Notes: generated by a model not told the origin, from the letters alone. A stretch of DNA of 64,000 bases from Deltaproteobacteria bacterium (GCA_018266075.1 JAFEBB010000009.1:98055-162054), one strand, 5' to 3'; shown: positions 1-9,931, counted from the first letter of the stretch. Numbers and translations: made by a program.

Positions 1-351
1 CTCGAGCCCGTACTTCTCGTAGTTGGGCACCATCGCGAACACGATGGGCACGTCGGTGGTGGCGCGCTTGGCGGCGTTGGCGGCCAGCGGCCCCAGCGCG
101 AGGATCACTGCGGGGTTGCGCTTGAGGGCCGCGTCCATCACCTCGTCGGCCTTCTTGGCGTTGCCGTCGAGGGAGAAGCGGGCGAGCTCCAGATCCGGCG
201 CCTGCGCGGCGAACCCGGTCACGACCTCCTGGTAGCTCTCCAGCGCGTCCGACTGCACCACGGCGACGACCGCGTTCGAGGCGTGCGCAGCGAAGGGCAG
301 GGCGAGCGTGAGCGCCACCAGCGCCCACGTCTGCACGAATCTCGAGGACAT
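1..351 (-). CDS. ABC-type substrate-binding protein, partial
   Basis: The 5' 117 codons of a minus-strand gene that runs off the left edge. It begins with a signal peptide (MSSRFVQTW, then a hydrophobic stretch ending AHAS) and continues with VVAVVQSDALESYQEVV, NPAVILALGPLAA and DVPIVFAMVPNYEKYG. This pattern fits the periplasmic-binding family PF04392 (ABC substrate-binding, YtfQ/TrpX-like), which would act in the periplasm. The ATG overlaps the TGA of the upstream kinase gene by one base (TGATG), so the two are probably translationally coupled. The ligand cannot be told from this fragment. Family assignment is from memory of the fold pattern. Confidence 0.6.
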   Translation of the reverse strand, partial: MSSRFVQTWALVALTLALPFAAHASNAVVAVVQSDALESYQEVVTGFAAQAPDLELARFSLDGNAKKADEVMDAALKRNPAVILALGPLAANAAKRATTDVPIVFAMVPNYEKYGLE

Positions 352-2669
352 CAGCTGCCGTCCTTGCAGCAGCGGAAGCCGAGCGACGACTCCTTGGAGC
401 GCTCGCCCACGGCGCGACGGCCGGCGCAGCGGGCCATGGCCTCGCCCGACGCGCCCTTCACGGCCTTGCCGGGGATCGCCGAGGAGTACCGCGACGTCGT
501 CCACTCCGCCGCGTTGCCCGAGAGGTCGTACACGCCGTAGCCCGACTTGCAGCGCGGGTGATCGCCGGTGGGGCCGGGCGTCTTGGAGGTGTTGCAGGCG
601 TCCTTGTCGTTGGTCTCGCCCCAGGCGAAGCGCGTGTTCGACGGGCCCTTGCAGGCGCGCTCCCACTCGTCCTCGCTGCAGAGGCGCTTGCCCTGGCCTT
701 CGCAGGCCGACTTCGCCTCGGCGTAGGTGAGCCCCGTGCTCGGCTTCTGTCCGGCCTGGTTCGGGTACTCGTACAGGTCGATGCAGTAGGCCTCGGTGTG
801 GGCCTTGGAGAGCGGCATCTCGTCCCAGCCCGCGAGCTGGTCGCCCGACTTGTAGCCCTTGAGGTAGTCGCCCGCGGAAATCGACGCCATGCCGTCGGGG
901 CAGCCGCCCGCGCCGCCGCCGCCGGTCGTCGGGTGCGGAACGGGAACGAGCGAGCCGCCCGTGCTCGTGGCCGGCGGCGGATCGTTGAACTTGGCGAGCT
1001 TGGTGCCGCCGTCGGTGAGGCCCTGCAGCGCCACCTCGCCGCCATCGGTGGCCAGCGAGTTGCGGATCTGCATCACCTCGAGCTGCTTCAGGCGACCGGC
1101 GTCTTCTTCGTCGAGCTTGCGCTGCCGCTCGAGCTCGGCCTTCTGCTCGTCGAGGAGCGCCTGCGCCTGCGCCGACTTCTGGTGCTGCAGGTAGAGCCAG
1201 CCGCCGCCCACGCCCGCGAGCAAGCCCACGACCATGAGCAAGGGAATGGCCCACTGGGTCTTGCTCTGCTGCGGGAGCGGCCGCGCGATGGGCATGGGCG
1301 CGGACGGCTTGGCGTAGCTGAACGGTGGCGGCGTGGGAACGCGCGGAATCGAGTCCGTCGCGACGACCTGCGTGGGCTCTTCGGTCGCGGCGCCATTGGC
1401 GTCGACGACGTTCGAGAGGATGACCTTCGTCGGCAGCGCCTGCTGTGGATCGGCGACCGGCGGCGGGACGTTGGGCCCCGAGTCCTCCACCGGATCCAGC
1501 GCGGGGATCTTCGCGGTGGCCGCATTGGCGAGCGGCGGCGGGCGGATGGCCGGCGGCGTGGTCTCGGGATCGAGCGCCGCGGTCATCACCGGCGGCGGCG
1601 GCGGGCGGCGGCTCACCGACGTCTTGCGGCCCGGATCCGTCGACGGCCGGGCCTTGCTCTGCGCGGCCATGGCTGTGGCCACCGCCTGGCGTGAGAGGGG
1701 GACCGTCGATCCGCTGTCGAGGTCCTCGGCGCCGCCCGTGAGCATGGCGATCTCGGCGGAGAGCGCGCCCGCACGCGAGAAGCGCGCAGCGGGATTCTCG
1801 TTCACCGCGCGGCGATAGAGCGCTTCGAGCTCGGGCGTGACGGCCGTGTTGAGCGTGCGCAGCTCGGGGATCTCGCCGCCCTCGGGCAGCGCGCCGCCCA
1901 TCATCTCGCCGAGGATCGCGCCCAGCGCGTACACGTCGACGGCCGAGCTCACCTCGCCACCGGTCACGAACTCGGGCGCGCAGTAGCGGTCGGCCTTGCG
2001 CGTCTTCTGCGCGTTCACGAACGGCAGCCGCGGCATGGCCATGCCCAGCGAGACGTCGGTGACCTTGAGCAGGTCGGGCAGCACCAGCACGTTCTCGGGC
2101 TTCAGGTCGCCGTGGACGATGCCCAGCTTGTGCGCCTCATCCAGCGCGTTCGCGAGCTGCGCGAGGATGGGCTCCACCTCGTCGAGGCGGAAGAACTGAC
2201 CCTTCTCCTTGCGCAGGTCGATGATCTTGCGCAGCGAGAGGCCGTCGAGGAACTGGCTGGTGAAGTAGGGGCGATCGTTGTGCTCGCCCTCTTCGTACAC
2301 GCGCGCGATGTTGTTGTGGTTCAGCTTTCGCGCGCCCTTCAGCTCGCGGGCGAACGCGCGGCGCTCCTCGTGCGTCTGCAGCAGCTTGGGCGAGACGCTC
2401 TTCAGCGCGACTTCGACATCGACCTCCTTGTCGTGCGCGCGGAAGACGAAGCCGACGGGGCCCTGACCGACGGTGTCGCGGATGGTGTAGCGGTTGGAGA
2501 TGACGTCGCCCGTCTTGTAGGGCGCGCCGTCGATCGAAGCGGTGGAGAGCTTGCGCCGCGAGAACGTGCCCGTGGCCTGCCGCAGCCCGCCCGAGGCAAA
2601 CGACTGCCCGCAGGTGGGGCAGTTTCCGCTCCCATCTGGGACATGGCTGCCGCAGCGATAGCAAAGCAA
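351..2669 (-). CDS. Ser/Thr protein kinase fused to FGE-sulfatase-like domain
   Basis: A 772-residue membrane kinase with a TTG start. Residues 3-20 form a zinc ribbon (CYRCG...CPTCG). The kinase domain covers about 60-315: glycine loop GQGPVG (69-73), Lys90 in VALK, catalytic loop HGDLKPEN (186-193) and APE (231-233). The usual DFG is DVS (205-207); the metal-binding Asp is kept. A Pro-rich linker, one membrane helix (WAIPLLMVVGLLAGV) and a charged coiled coil follow. The last ~180 residues are an FGE-sulfatase-like domain (CIDLYEYPN, LCSEDEWERACKG, YDLSGNAAEWT). That domain should face the periplasm and the kinase the cytoplasm. The product is probably a signalling protein whose outer domain senses something; the FGE part lacks any proven enzymatic role. 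Confidence 0.85.
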   Translation of the reverse strand: MLCYRCGSHVPDGSGNCPTCGQSFASGGLRQATGTFSRRKLSTASIDGAPYKTGDVISNRYTIRDTVGQGPVGFVFRAHDKEVDVEVALKSVSPKLLQTHEERRAFARELKGARKLNHNNIARVYEEGEHNDRPYFTSQFLDGLSLRKIIDLRKEKGQFFRLDEVEPILAQLANALDEAHKLGIVHGDLKPENVLVLPDLLKVTDVSLGMAMPRLPFVNAQKTRKADRYCAPEFVTGGEVSSAVDVYALGAILGEMMGGALPEGGEIPELRTLNTAVTPELEALYRRAVNENPAARFSRAGALSAEIAMLTGGAEDLDSGSTVPLSRQAVATAMAAQSKARPSTDPGRKTSVSRRPPPPPVMTAALDPETTPPAIRPPPLANAATAKIPALDPVEDSGPNVPPPVADPQQALPTKVILSNVVDANGAATEEPTQVVATDSIPRVPTPPPFSYAKPSAPMPIARPLPQQSKTQWAIPLLMVVGLLAGVGGGWLYLQHQKSAQAQALLDEQKAELERQRKLDEEDAGRLKQLEVMQIRNSLATDGGEVALQGLTDGGTKLAKFNDPPPATSTGGSLVPVPHPTTGGGGAGGCPDGMASISAGDYLKGYKSGDQLAGWDEMPLSKAHTEAYCIDLYEYPNQAGQKPSTGLTYAEAKSACEGQGKRLCSEDEWERACKGPSNTRFAWGETNDKDACNTSKTPGPTGDHPRCKSGYGVYDLSGNAAEWTTSRYSSAIPGKAVKGASGEAMARCAGRRAVGERSKESSLGFRCCKDGS

Positions 2670-2728
2670 AGCGGACGGCTCCGAAATCCGGGCGATTCCG
2701 ACCAGGGCAGGCCCGGGAGGACGGCGAA

Positions 2729-2756
2729 AATATCAGTTTAAAGCTCGGCCGAGCAA
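2729..2756 (-). promoter_or_regulatory. candidate sigma70-type promoter of the kinase operon
   Basis: On the minus strand TTGCTC and GATATT are separated by 16 bases, about 60 bases before the TTG start, in the only AT-rich patch of this intergenic space. Resemblance only. Confidence 0.3.
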
Positions 2757-2892
2757 GCGTCGGGCCTGTCTGAAGCGCCGGTTTTGCGGCCAAAGATCGG
2801 GAGGTTGAATCGGGCTCTGGCGGCCGACCGCCTTGCACGATGCCAGGGCGCTGCCGCATGGCGCCACAGGGCCCAATTTTGTTGGGCTCACC

Positions 2893-3339
2893 ATGACCGA
2901 GACCACCCGTACGCTCAACGAGTTGCTCATGCGCGCGCACGATCTCACGCGCGCTTACGGCGCCGCCGCCGACCACGTGCGCAGCCCTACGCTCGCCGCC
3001 CAGCTCGAGGGGCTCCGGCTCGAGCACCAGCGCGTGGCGTCGGATCTCACGGCGCTCGTGCTCCGGCTCGGCGGGCAGCCGAAGGGACATCCCGATGCGC
3101 GTGGCCCGCTGTTGAGCGGGCTGGCGACCGTGAGCTCGCTGTGGAGCGATGAAGCGGTGGTGCTCGCGCTGCTCCGCGCGGAGGAGGTGGCCGGGCGATC
3201 GTTCGAGCAGGCGCTCGACGGCTCGCTTCCGGATTCAGCGCGTGAGGTGGTGCTCGCCGCGCTGCGCGTGCGGCGGACGAACGGCGCGCGGCTTCGCGAG
3301 CTGCGGATCGAGTCGGCGCGAGAGCTGGAACAGAGGTAG
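2893..3339 (+). CDS. PA2169-type four-helix bundle protein (DUF2383)
   Basis: 148 residues from the ATG of MTETTRTLNELL; an earlier in-frame ATG at 2833 adds 20 residues unlike the family. The sequence is all helical and follows the PA2169/DUF2383 pattern: LNELL..AHDLTRAYGAAADHV, then LRLEHQRVASDLTALVLRLGGQP, then a last pair of helices with EEVAGRSFEQALDGSLPDSAREVV. Members are ferritin-like bundles, often stress-linked, without a settled biochemical function. It is a single gene, divergent from the kinase operon and convergent with typA. Confidence 0.75.
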   Translation: MTETTRTLNELLMRAHDLTRAYGAAADHVRSPTLAAQLEGLRLEHQRVASDLTALVLRLGGQPKGHPDARGPLLSGLATVSSLWSDEAVVLALLRAEEVAGRSFEQALDGSLPDSAREVVLAALRVRRTNGARLRELRIESARELEQR

Positions 3340-3358
3340 TCGGGGGCCGGCCCCTCCA

Positions 3359-3393
3359 ACATCCACCTCTCACTTCACTCGCGTGGTGGATGT
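3359..3393. terminator. possible bidirectional terminator hairpin
   Basis: Nine-base inverted repeat ACATCCACC / GGTGGATGT with a 17-base loop, in the 88-base space between two convergent genes. A 12-base palindrome GGGGCCGGCCCC lies just to its left. No clear T-run. Confidence 0.35.
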
Positions 3394-3427
3394 AGGAGGA
3401 GATTCCAAGCCCCGACCCGAAACCGGC

Positions 3428-5269
3428 CTACTCGATGAGCCCGAGCTCGCGCTTCTTGTCGCGCTCCATGCGGTAGCGATCGGTCACGTTCAGGCTCTTC
3501 TTGCGCAGGCGGATGTTCTTCGGCGTGACCTCGACGAGCTCGTCGTTGCCAATCCACTCCAGCGCCTTCTCGAGACCCATGTCGCGCGGCGGCGTGAGCA
3601 TGATGTTCTCGTCGCGGCCGGCGGCGCGGATGTTGGTGAGCTTCTTCTCGCGGCACACGTTCACGTCGATGTCGTTCGGGTGGCTGTGCTCGCCCAGGAT
3701 CATCCCCTGGTACACCTCGACGCCCGGGTTCACGAAGAACGCGCCGCGGTCCTGCAGCTTGAAGATGGCGTACGCCACCGCCTCGCCCGTGCGGTCCGCG
3801 ATGATCGCGCCGTTGGTGCGCTTGGGGATGCCGCCCATCCACGGCTCATAGCCGTCGAACTGGCTCGACATGATCCCCTCACCACGCGTGATGGTGAGGA
3901 ACTCGTTGCGGAACCCGAGCAAGCCGCGTGCGGGCACGCGGAACTGCAAGCGCGTGCGGCCGGAGCCGAGCGGCGCCATGTCCACCATGCGGCCCTTGCG
4001 CGGACCCATGCGCTCGGTCACCACACCCACCGCCACATCGGGCACGTCGCAGACCATGCGCTCCATGGGCTCGTTCTCCACGCCGTCGACGATCTTGGTG
4101 ATCGGCTCCGGGTTGGAGACAGTGAGCTCATAGCCTTCGCGGCGCATCGTCTCCACGATCACCGCGAGCTGCAATTCGCCGCGGCCCACGACCTTGAACG
4201 CGTCGGGCGTGTCGGTCTCTTCGACGCGAATCGACACGTTTCGATACTGCTCGCGCATCAAGCGCTCGCGCAGGTTGCGGCTGGTGACGTACTTGCCCTC
4301 GCGGCCCGCGAACGGACCGTCGTTCACGCGGAACACCATCGACATGGTGGGCTGATCCACCTCGATGCGCGGCAGCGGCTTCGGATTCTCGGGATCGGTG
4401 AAGGTGTCGCCGATGGAGATGTTCTCCAGGCCGGCCACGCAGACGATCTCGCCCGCGCCGGCTTCCTTGGTCTCGGCGCGCTTCAAGCCATCGAAGGTAT
4501 AGATCTTCACGATCTTTCCCTTCTCGAGCTTGCCGCCCTCGCGGACGTTGCCGATCTCCATGCCCTCGCGGAGCACGCCGCTGTTGATGCGGCCGATCGC
4601 CAGTCGCCCGACGTAGTCGTCGTAGTCGAGGTTGTCGACGAGCATCTGCAGCTCTTTGACCTCGCCCTCCGGCGGCGGCGGGACGTGGCTGAGGATGGCC
4701 TCGAAGAGCGGCTCCAGGCTGGTGCCCGGAACTTCGAGTCGCGTGCTGGCCTTGCCTTCGCGGGCGATGGCGTAGATGACGGGGAACTCGAGCTGCTTCT
4801 CGTCGGCGCCGAGGTCGATGTAGAGCGAGTACACCGCGTCGAGCACCTCGCGCGGGCGGGCGTCGTGGCGGTCGATCTTGTTGATCACCAGCACGCTCGG
4901 CAGGCCGAGGCTCATGGCCTTGCTGAGCACGAAGCGCGTCTGGGGGAGCGGGCCTTCGGCCGCGTCCACGAGGAGCAGCACGCCGTCCACGAGGCGGAGC
5001 GCGCGCTCGACCTCACCGCCGAAGTCCGCGTGACCGGGCGTGTCGACGATGTTGATCTTGTGCCCGCGGAAGTTCACGGCCGTGTTCTTGGCCATGATGG
5101 TGATGCCCTTCTCGCGCTCCAGGTCGTTGGAGTCCATCACCCGGTCGGTGACGGCCTCGTTCGAGCGGAAGGTACCCGCCTGGCGGAGGAGGAAGTCCAC
5201 CAGGGTGGTCTTCCCGTGGTCGACGTGCGCCACGATGGCCACGTTCCGAATCTTCTGACGATCGATCAT
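3428..5269 (-). CDS. typA: ribosome-associated GTPase BipA/TypA
   Basis: 613 residues, the normal length for BipA/TypA. It is a translational GTPase that binds the ribosome and affects stress responses and 50S assembly. Visible motifs: G1 AHVDHGKT (14-21), the switch I segment EREKGITI, G3 [15 protein letters not shown]4 NKIDR, then EF-G-like domains and the BipA-specific C-terminal half. The ATG at 5269 (MIDRQKIRN) is chosen because the frame-open extension upstream does not resemble the family. Encoded alone, followed by a convergent small gene. Confidence 0.95.
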   Translation of the reverse strand: MIDRQKIRNVAIVAHVDHGKTTLVDFLLRQAGTFRSNEAVTDRVMDSNDLEREKGITIMAKNTAVNFRGHKINIVDTPGHADFGGEVERALRLVDGVLLLVDAAEGPLPQTRFVLSKAMSLGLPSVLVINKIDRHDARPREVLDAVYSLYIDLGADEKQLEFPVIYAIAREGKASTRLEVPGTSLEPLFEAILSHVPPPPEGEVKELQMLVDNLDYDDYVGRLAIGRINSGVLREGMEIGNVREGGKLEKGKIVKIYTFDGLKRAETKEAGAGEIVCVAGLENISIGDTFTDPENPKPLPRIEVDQPTMSMVFRVNDGPFAGREGKYVTSRNLRERLMREQYRNVSIRVEETDTPDAFKVVGRGELQLAVIVETMRREGYELTVSNPEPITKIVDGVENEPMERMVCDVPDVAVGVVTERMGPRKGRMVDMAPLGSGRTRLQFRVPARGLLGFRNEFLTITRGEGIMSSQFDGYEPWMGGIPKRTNGAIIADRTGEAVAYAIFKLQDRGAFFVNPGVEVYQGMILGEHSHPNDIDVNVCREKKLTNIRAAGRDENIMLTPPRDMGLEKALEWIGNDELVEVTPKNIRLRKKSLNVTDRYRMERDKKRELGLIE

Positions 5270-5408
5270 TGGTTGAGGCTTCTGCGCGGGAAAGAGCGCT
5301 GGGGCTAAACAGAAAAGGCCGGGCCTTATAGTCCGGGCGCCGCAGTGCGGCAAGCGAACGTCCGGGGGCTGACGTCCTGATTAACCATCGCCACCCGGAA
5401 AAGCGAAC

Positions 5409-5437
5409 GGCGGCCGCTCTTTGAGGAGCGAGCCGCC
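5409..5437 (-). terminator. terminator of citrate synthase gene
   Basis: GGCGGC-CGCTC, six-base loop, GAGCG-A-GCCGCC: a strong stem with one bulged base. Read on the minus strand it is followed by TTTT about ten bases later. It lies 22 bases after the gltA stop. Confidence 0.65.
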
Positions 5438-5459
5438 GCCTTGCTGCTTGGCCGGTTGC

Positions 5460-6749
<1,290 letters not shown>

Positions 6750-6824
6750 GGACATCACCCGCCGGAACGTCGTCCGGAAAAGTCATCGAACCAAACCGCA
6801 CGCGTTGCGGCGCGTCAAGCCCAA

Positions 6825-7787
6825 TCAACGCTTCAACGCGCGAGCTGCCAATGGGTTGCGCGTTGGCAAGCCTGCGACGGCGCCCAGCCGCGTGCACACC
6901 TGCGCGCCGACGGTGCAGGCATGGCGCGCGGCCGCGTCGATTGCCGGGGAGGCCGCGGTGGGGCCGGCGTCGCCCAGCTCGGCGAGCAGCCCAGCGACGA
7001 AGCCATCGCCTGCGCCGGTGGTATCCACCACGTCGACGGCGGGTGAAGGCACGCGCCAGCTCTCTTTCCCGCGTTGGAGCAGCGCGCCATCGGCGCCCAG
7101 GGTGATGCAGGCGAGCTGAACCCCGCGATCCACGAGCCACGACGCGGCGCCTTCCGGATTCGTCGCGCCGGTGCAGAGCTCGATCTCCTCGAGCGAGAGC
7201 TTCACCACGCTGCAGCGCGGAAACACGTCGCGCACGAGCGCCTGGAGGTCGCGCACGTCGCGCCAGAGGTGCAAGCGGAGGTTCGGATCGAATGAAACGA
7301 AAATGTTTCGTGCGTGCGCGCGCGCGACGGCATCCCGGAGCGCCGGCTGGGCCTCGGGCAGCACGTGCGCCGACGAGCCCACGTGCAGCCAGCGCGTGCG
7401 GGCGAGCAGGGCGTCCGGCAGATCGGCTTCGCGGACGAGCTTGTCGGCGCTGTTGGCGCCGGTGGGTGTGAAGAAGCTGCGGTCGCCGCGCTCGTCGAGG
7501 GCCACGAACCACATGCCGGTGCGCGCGTCGTCGGAGAGGCGCAGGTGCGTCTCGATGCCTTCGTTGGTGAGCTTGCGTGAGAGCAGGTGGCCGAACTCGT
7601 CGTTGCCCACCACGCCCGCGAACGCCACGCGCTTGCCCTGGCGCGCCAGGCCCACCGCGACGTTCGCCGGCGCGCCGCCCGAGTGGACCTCGAAGCGCTC
7701 ACAGTCGCGGAGCTTGCCGCGGCTGTCGGGCAACAGGTCCACGAGCGCCTCGCCGAAGCTGACGACGTCGAGGTCTGGAGTGGGCAT
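6825..7787 (-). CDS. PfkB-family sugar kinase (fructokinase-like)
   Basis: 320 residues of the ribokinase/PfkB family. Seen: N-terminal DVVSFGEALVDLLP, the first PfkB signature SGGAPANVAVGLARQG, the SFDPNLRLHLW segment common in fructokinases, and the second signature DTTGAGDGFVAGLL with the catalytic Asp. It should phosphorylate a sugar (fructose is the likeliest guess) with ATP in the cytosol. The gene is alone on the minus strand, with the GATC repeat region directly upstream. Codons 161-168 (ARNIFVSF) are AT-rich and coincide with a palindrome listed separately. Confidence 0.85.
   Translation of the reverse strand: MPTPDLDVVSFGEALVDLLPDSRGKLRDCERFEVHSGGAPANVAVGLARQGKRVAFAGVVGNDEFGHLLSRKLTNEGIETHLRLSDDARTGMWFVALDERGDRSFFTPTGANSADKLVREADLPDALLARTRWLHVGSSAHVLPEAQPALRDAVARAHARNIFVSFDPNLRLHLWRDVRDLQALVRDVFPRCSVVKLSLEEIELCTGATNPEGAASWLVDRGVQLACITLGADGALLQRGKESWRVPSPAVDVVDTTGAGDGFVAGLLAELGDAGPTAASPAIDAAARHACTVGAQVCTRLGAVAGLPTRNPLAARALKR
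7294..7309. repeat. GAAAC-N6-GTTTC palindrome inside pfkB
   Basis: GAAACGAAAATGTTTC, a 16-base site of the (A/T)AAC-N6-GTT(A/T) type. On the coding strand it makes the run CGA AAC ATT TTC GTT TCA, all low-GC codons that the gene otherwise avoids. Confidence 0.55.
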
Positions 7788-7804
7788 CCGCGAAACCTAG
7801 CAGC

Positions 7805-7978
7805 GATCAGGACTTCCGCGTGTCCGATCGAATCCGATCAGGAATGGGCGCCGGCTGATCTGAAATGCTGCCCGCGCGCGTCGTAACCGATCGGTTTCAT
7901 TGGGCCCGACGTGCGTCCGCCGATCAGGAATGCGCTGATTCCGATCGGCTCCGATCGGGAGGCGCGCGAGGGCTGATC
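7805..7978. repeat. helically phased GATC element, copy 1
   Basis: A non-coding element centred on the palindrome TAACC-GATC-GGTT (7884-7896). GATC starts at 7805, 7826, 7836, 7857, 7889 (centre), 7922, 7943, 7953 and 7975. Offsets from the centre are -84, -63, -53, -32, +33, +54, +64 and +86, nearly mirror-symmetric and all close to multiples of 10.5 bases. Many GATC sit in GATCRGGAAT or CCGATCGG. The gene-free stretch 7788-8169 holds this and copy 2 and nothing else I recognise. It may be a protein-DNA assembly site; function unknown. Confidence 0.75.
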
Positions 7979-8095
7979 GGCGCCGATCAGGAACCCGTGA
8001 ATTCAGATCAGAATCGACGATGTAACCACGTGGTTTCATTTGCTCCGAGTGCGTTCCGCCGATCTGGAATTGCGGGTTTCCGATCGGCCCCGATC
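7953..8095. repeat. helically phased GATC element, copy 2
   Basis: Overlaps copy 1 and shares its right-arm GATCs. The centre is TAACC-ACGT-GGTT (8023-8035): the middle four bases differ from copy 1 but stay self-complementary. GATC starts at 7953, 7975, 7985, 8006, then 8061, 8082 and 8092. The right offsets (+33, +54, +64) equal copy 1. The left offsets (-22, -43, -53, -75) are each shorter by 10, one helical turn. It lies just before the histidine kinase and so may include its promoter. Confidence 0.75.
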
Positions 8096-8169
8096 AGACG
8101 TTTGGGACCGAACACCACGTGTGGAGTGGACAACAGCCTCGGCGACAGTTGCCCCAAGTGTCGCGCGCC

Positions 8170-9525
8170 ATGGGGGCCGTCATCGAAGAGCGAGGCTCGG
8201 TGGAGTCTGGGCGCGCGCGCGTCGACGCGGCGCGGCTCCTGGGCTTTCTAGGCGCGCTCACGCCGTTCTGCCTCTTCTTCGGCCTGGCGCTGGTGGGCTT
8301 CTCGTTGCTCCACGCGCACGAGCGGAGCATCGCACTGGCAGGCGCGGCCGTCCTGCTCCACGCGGTGAGCTGCCTCTGGGGACGTCGGTTGGTTCGGCGA
8401 GGTCGGCCTGGCGCGGCGGTGGTCCTGCTCACCTATGGGTCGATCGCCGTGGCGGTGATCGTCGCCAGCCTGATCCCGGAAATCTATCCCGTGGCGGCAG
8501 TGGTTCCGCTCGCGGCGCTGGCATTCTCGGTGCCGTACGCGTACGGCCAGGGCGGCGTGATGCGGCTCGCACCGCTGACCTCGTGGGGGGCGGCGCTGTT
8601 GGTCACGGCCATCGGCACGCTCCGGCCGCAGACGCTGGCGCCGCACCTGTTCTGGATTGGCTTCGAGGTGGTGGGCATGGCCGTGGTGGCCGGGCCGACC
8701 ATCTTGCTCGTGCTGCGCTTTGGTGCGCGGCTTCGCGAGGACCTCTCGGAGCTGCAGCGCATCGCCGCCGAGAACGCGCGGCTCTTCGCCAATGCCGAGC
8801 AGGCCGTGCGCGCGCGCGACGAGTTCCTGTCGGTCGCCGGGCACGAGCTGCGCACGCCGGTGGCGGCGCTGAACCTCCAGGTGCAGAACCTGAGGCTCGC
8901 GCTGCAGCCGGCGCTCGGGAGCGATGCACGCATCCCCGATCGGCTCTCGAAGGTGGATCGCAGCCTGGGCCGGCTCACGGCGCTCATCGACGACGTGCTC
9001 GACGTCTCGCGCATCACCGCCGGGCGCCTGCAGCTCTCGCTCGAGGACGTGGACCTCGCGGCGCTGGTTCGCGATGTGGTGGCGCGGCAGCTCGAGACCG
9101 GCCGCTCGCCGGCGCCGACCGTCGAGGTTGGCGTGCCCCAACGGCTCGTGGGCCGGTGGGATCGGCTGCGGCTGGATCAGGTGGTGTCGAACCTGGTCTC
9201 GAACGCGCTGAAGTATGGCGGCGACAAGCCCGTGCACGTGCGCGTGGAGGAGCTCGGCGGCGTGGCGCGGCTCACGGTGCGCGACGAGGGCATCGGCATC
9301 CCGCGTGAGCGGCAGGCGGCGATCTTCGGCCGGTTCGAGCGCGCGGTGTCGGAGCGCAACTACGGCGGGTTCGGACTCGGGTTGTGGATCAGCCGCGAGT
9401 GCGTGGCCGCGCTGGGTGGCGAGATCCGCTTCGAGAGCGAGGTCGGGAAGGGCACCACGTTCATCGTGGAGCTGCCTGTCGGCGAGCTCGCGAGCGACTC
9501 GGCCGGGCTCCAGCCCGTGGGCTGA
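8170..9525 (+). CDS. membrane sensor histidine kinase
   Basis: 451 residues from ATG 8170; a GTG at 8119 in the same frame is an alternative and neither has a clear ribosome site. About six hydrophobic helices fill residues 20-185, then a short coiled linker. The dimerisation box SVAGHELRTPVAAL carries the phospho-His near residue 225. The ATPase domain shows N box DQVVSNLVSNALKYGG, G1 VRDEGIGIP and G2 GFGLGLWISRECV. No receiver or PAS domain is seen, and no response regulator gene is adjacent, so it is an orphan kinase. It is bracketed by copies of the GATC element, which suggests a common unit or local regulation. Confidence 0.88.
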   Translation: MGAVIEERGSVESGRARVDAARLLGFLGALTPFCLFFGLALVGFSLLHAHERSIALAGAAVLLHAVSCLWGRRLVRRGRPGAAVVLLTYGSIAVAVIVASLIPEIYPVAAVVPLAALAFSVPYAYGQGGVMRLAPLTSWGAALLVTAIGTLRPQTLAPHLFWIGFEVVGMAVVAGPTILLVLRFGARLREDLSELQRIAAENARLFANAEQAVRARDEFLSVAGHELRTPVAALNLQVQNLRLALQPALGSDARIPDRLSKVDRSLGRLTALIDDVLDVSRITAGRLQLSLEDVDLAALVRDVVARQLETGRSPAPTVEVGVPQRLVGRWDRLRLDQVVSNLVSNALKYGGDKPVHVRVEELGGVARLTVRDEGIGIPRERQAAIFGRFERAVSERNYGGFGLGLWISRECVAALGGEIRFESEVGKGTTFIVELPVGELASDSAGLQPVG

Positions 9526-9527
9526 GA

Positions 9528-9700
9528 GATCGGAATCGCGGCCCTCGAGATCGAACCCGATCGGAGATGCGGCCGGTTCGATCGGAAATGACGCGATCTC
9601 GAGACGTAACACTTCGGTTTCGTTCGGCCTGGGCGTCGCTCGCAGATCGGGAGTGGCGAAATCCTGATCGGAATCGATCGGAATTCGCGCTCGGCCGATC
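9528..9700. repeat. helically phased GATC element, copy 3
   Basis: Begins right after the kinase stop and has the same orientation as copies 1 and 2. The centre is TAACA-CTTC-GGTT (9607-9619), less symmetric than the others. GATC starts at 9528, 9549, 9559, 9580, 9645, 9666, 9676 and 9697, offsets -84, -63, -53, -32, +33, +54, +64, +85. These match copy 1 position for position although the sequence between them has diverged. One extra GATC (9595) is out of phase. Confidence 0.75.
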
Positions 9701-9704
9701 GCCG

Positions 9705-9903
9705 CTAACCGATATTCAGCGACGCCGGGAAGCCGAACAGCTCCTTCATGCGTTCCGCACTCATCAGCCTCGGCAGCTCGCCGATCGGCTCGGGCGCGCC
9801 GATGGGCCAGTCCTGCACCGTCCGCGACGATGGCGTCCGCATCGGCCGCTCGATACGCGGCGTCGTAGGACTCGACGACCTCGATGGATTTCGGGCTCGG
9901 CAT
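9705..9903 (-). pseudogene. broken remnant of a SnoaL-like gene
   Basis: Downstream of the SnoaL gene a second start with a good ribosome site (GGGAG before ATG 9903) begins MPSPKSIEVVESYDAAYRAA, resembling the start of its neighbour (MPSDFIQKVIDTYNS). After about 25 codons the sensible frame shifts: another frame reads DWPIGAPEPIGELPRL, then MSAERMKELFGFPASLNIG and a stop at 9705. Only 199 bases remain, so the middle of the gene is missing. I read this as an internally deleted duplicate; it could instead be two unrelated fragments. Confidence 0.55.
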
Positions 9904-9931
9904 CTCCCGACACCACGTTGTTTCGAGCGCG

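Noticed and set aside
3149..5308. Very long plus-strand open frame opposite typA (over 700 codons), and similar ones opposite xdhB, aceB and the flippase.
   Set aside because: Typical GC-rich antisense shadow: Arg/Ala/His-rich, no domains, and the real gene on the other strand has clear motifs.
7797..8039. Reading the GATC repeats as a translated peptide family (conserved NET and IGFD words on the minus strand).
   Set aside because: The fixed spacing keeps any frame in register, copy 2 has a stop, and there is no start with a ribosome site. The conservation is better explained at DNA level.
8019..8040. The GTAACCACGTGGTTTC centre resembles the ParB site parS (GTTTCACGTGAAAC).
   Set aside because: The core CACGTG is shared but the arms are reversed (AAC...GTT rather than GTTTC...GAAAC), and copies 1 and 3 lack CACGTG. 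No parAB genes are nearby.
7805..9700. CRISPR-like repeat array.
   Set aside because: Only three imperfect copies, two of them overlapping, with no constant repeat and unique-spacer layout and no cas genes.
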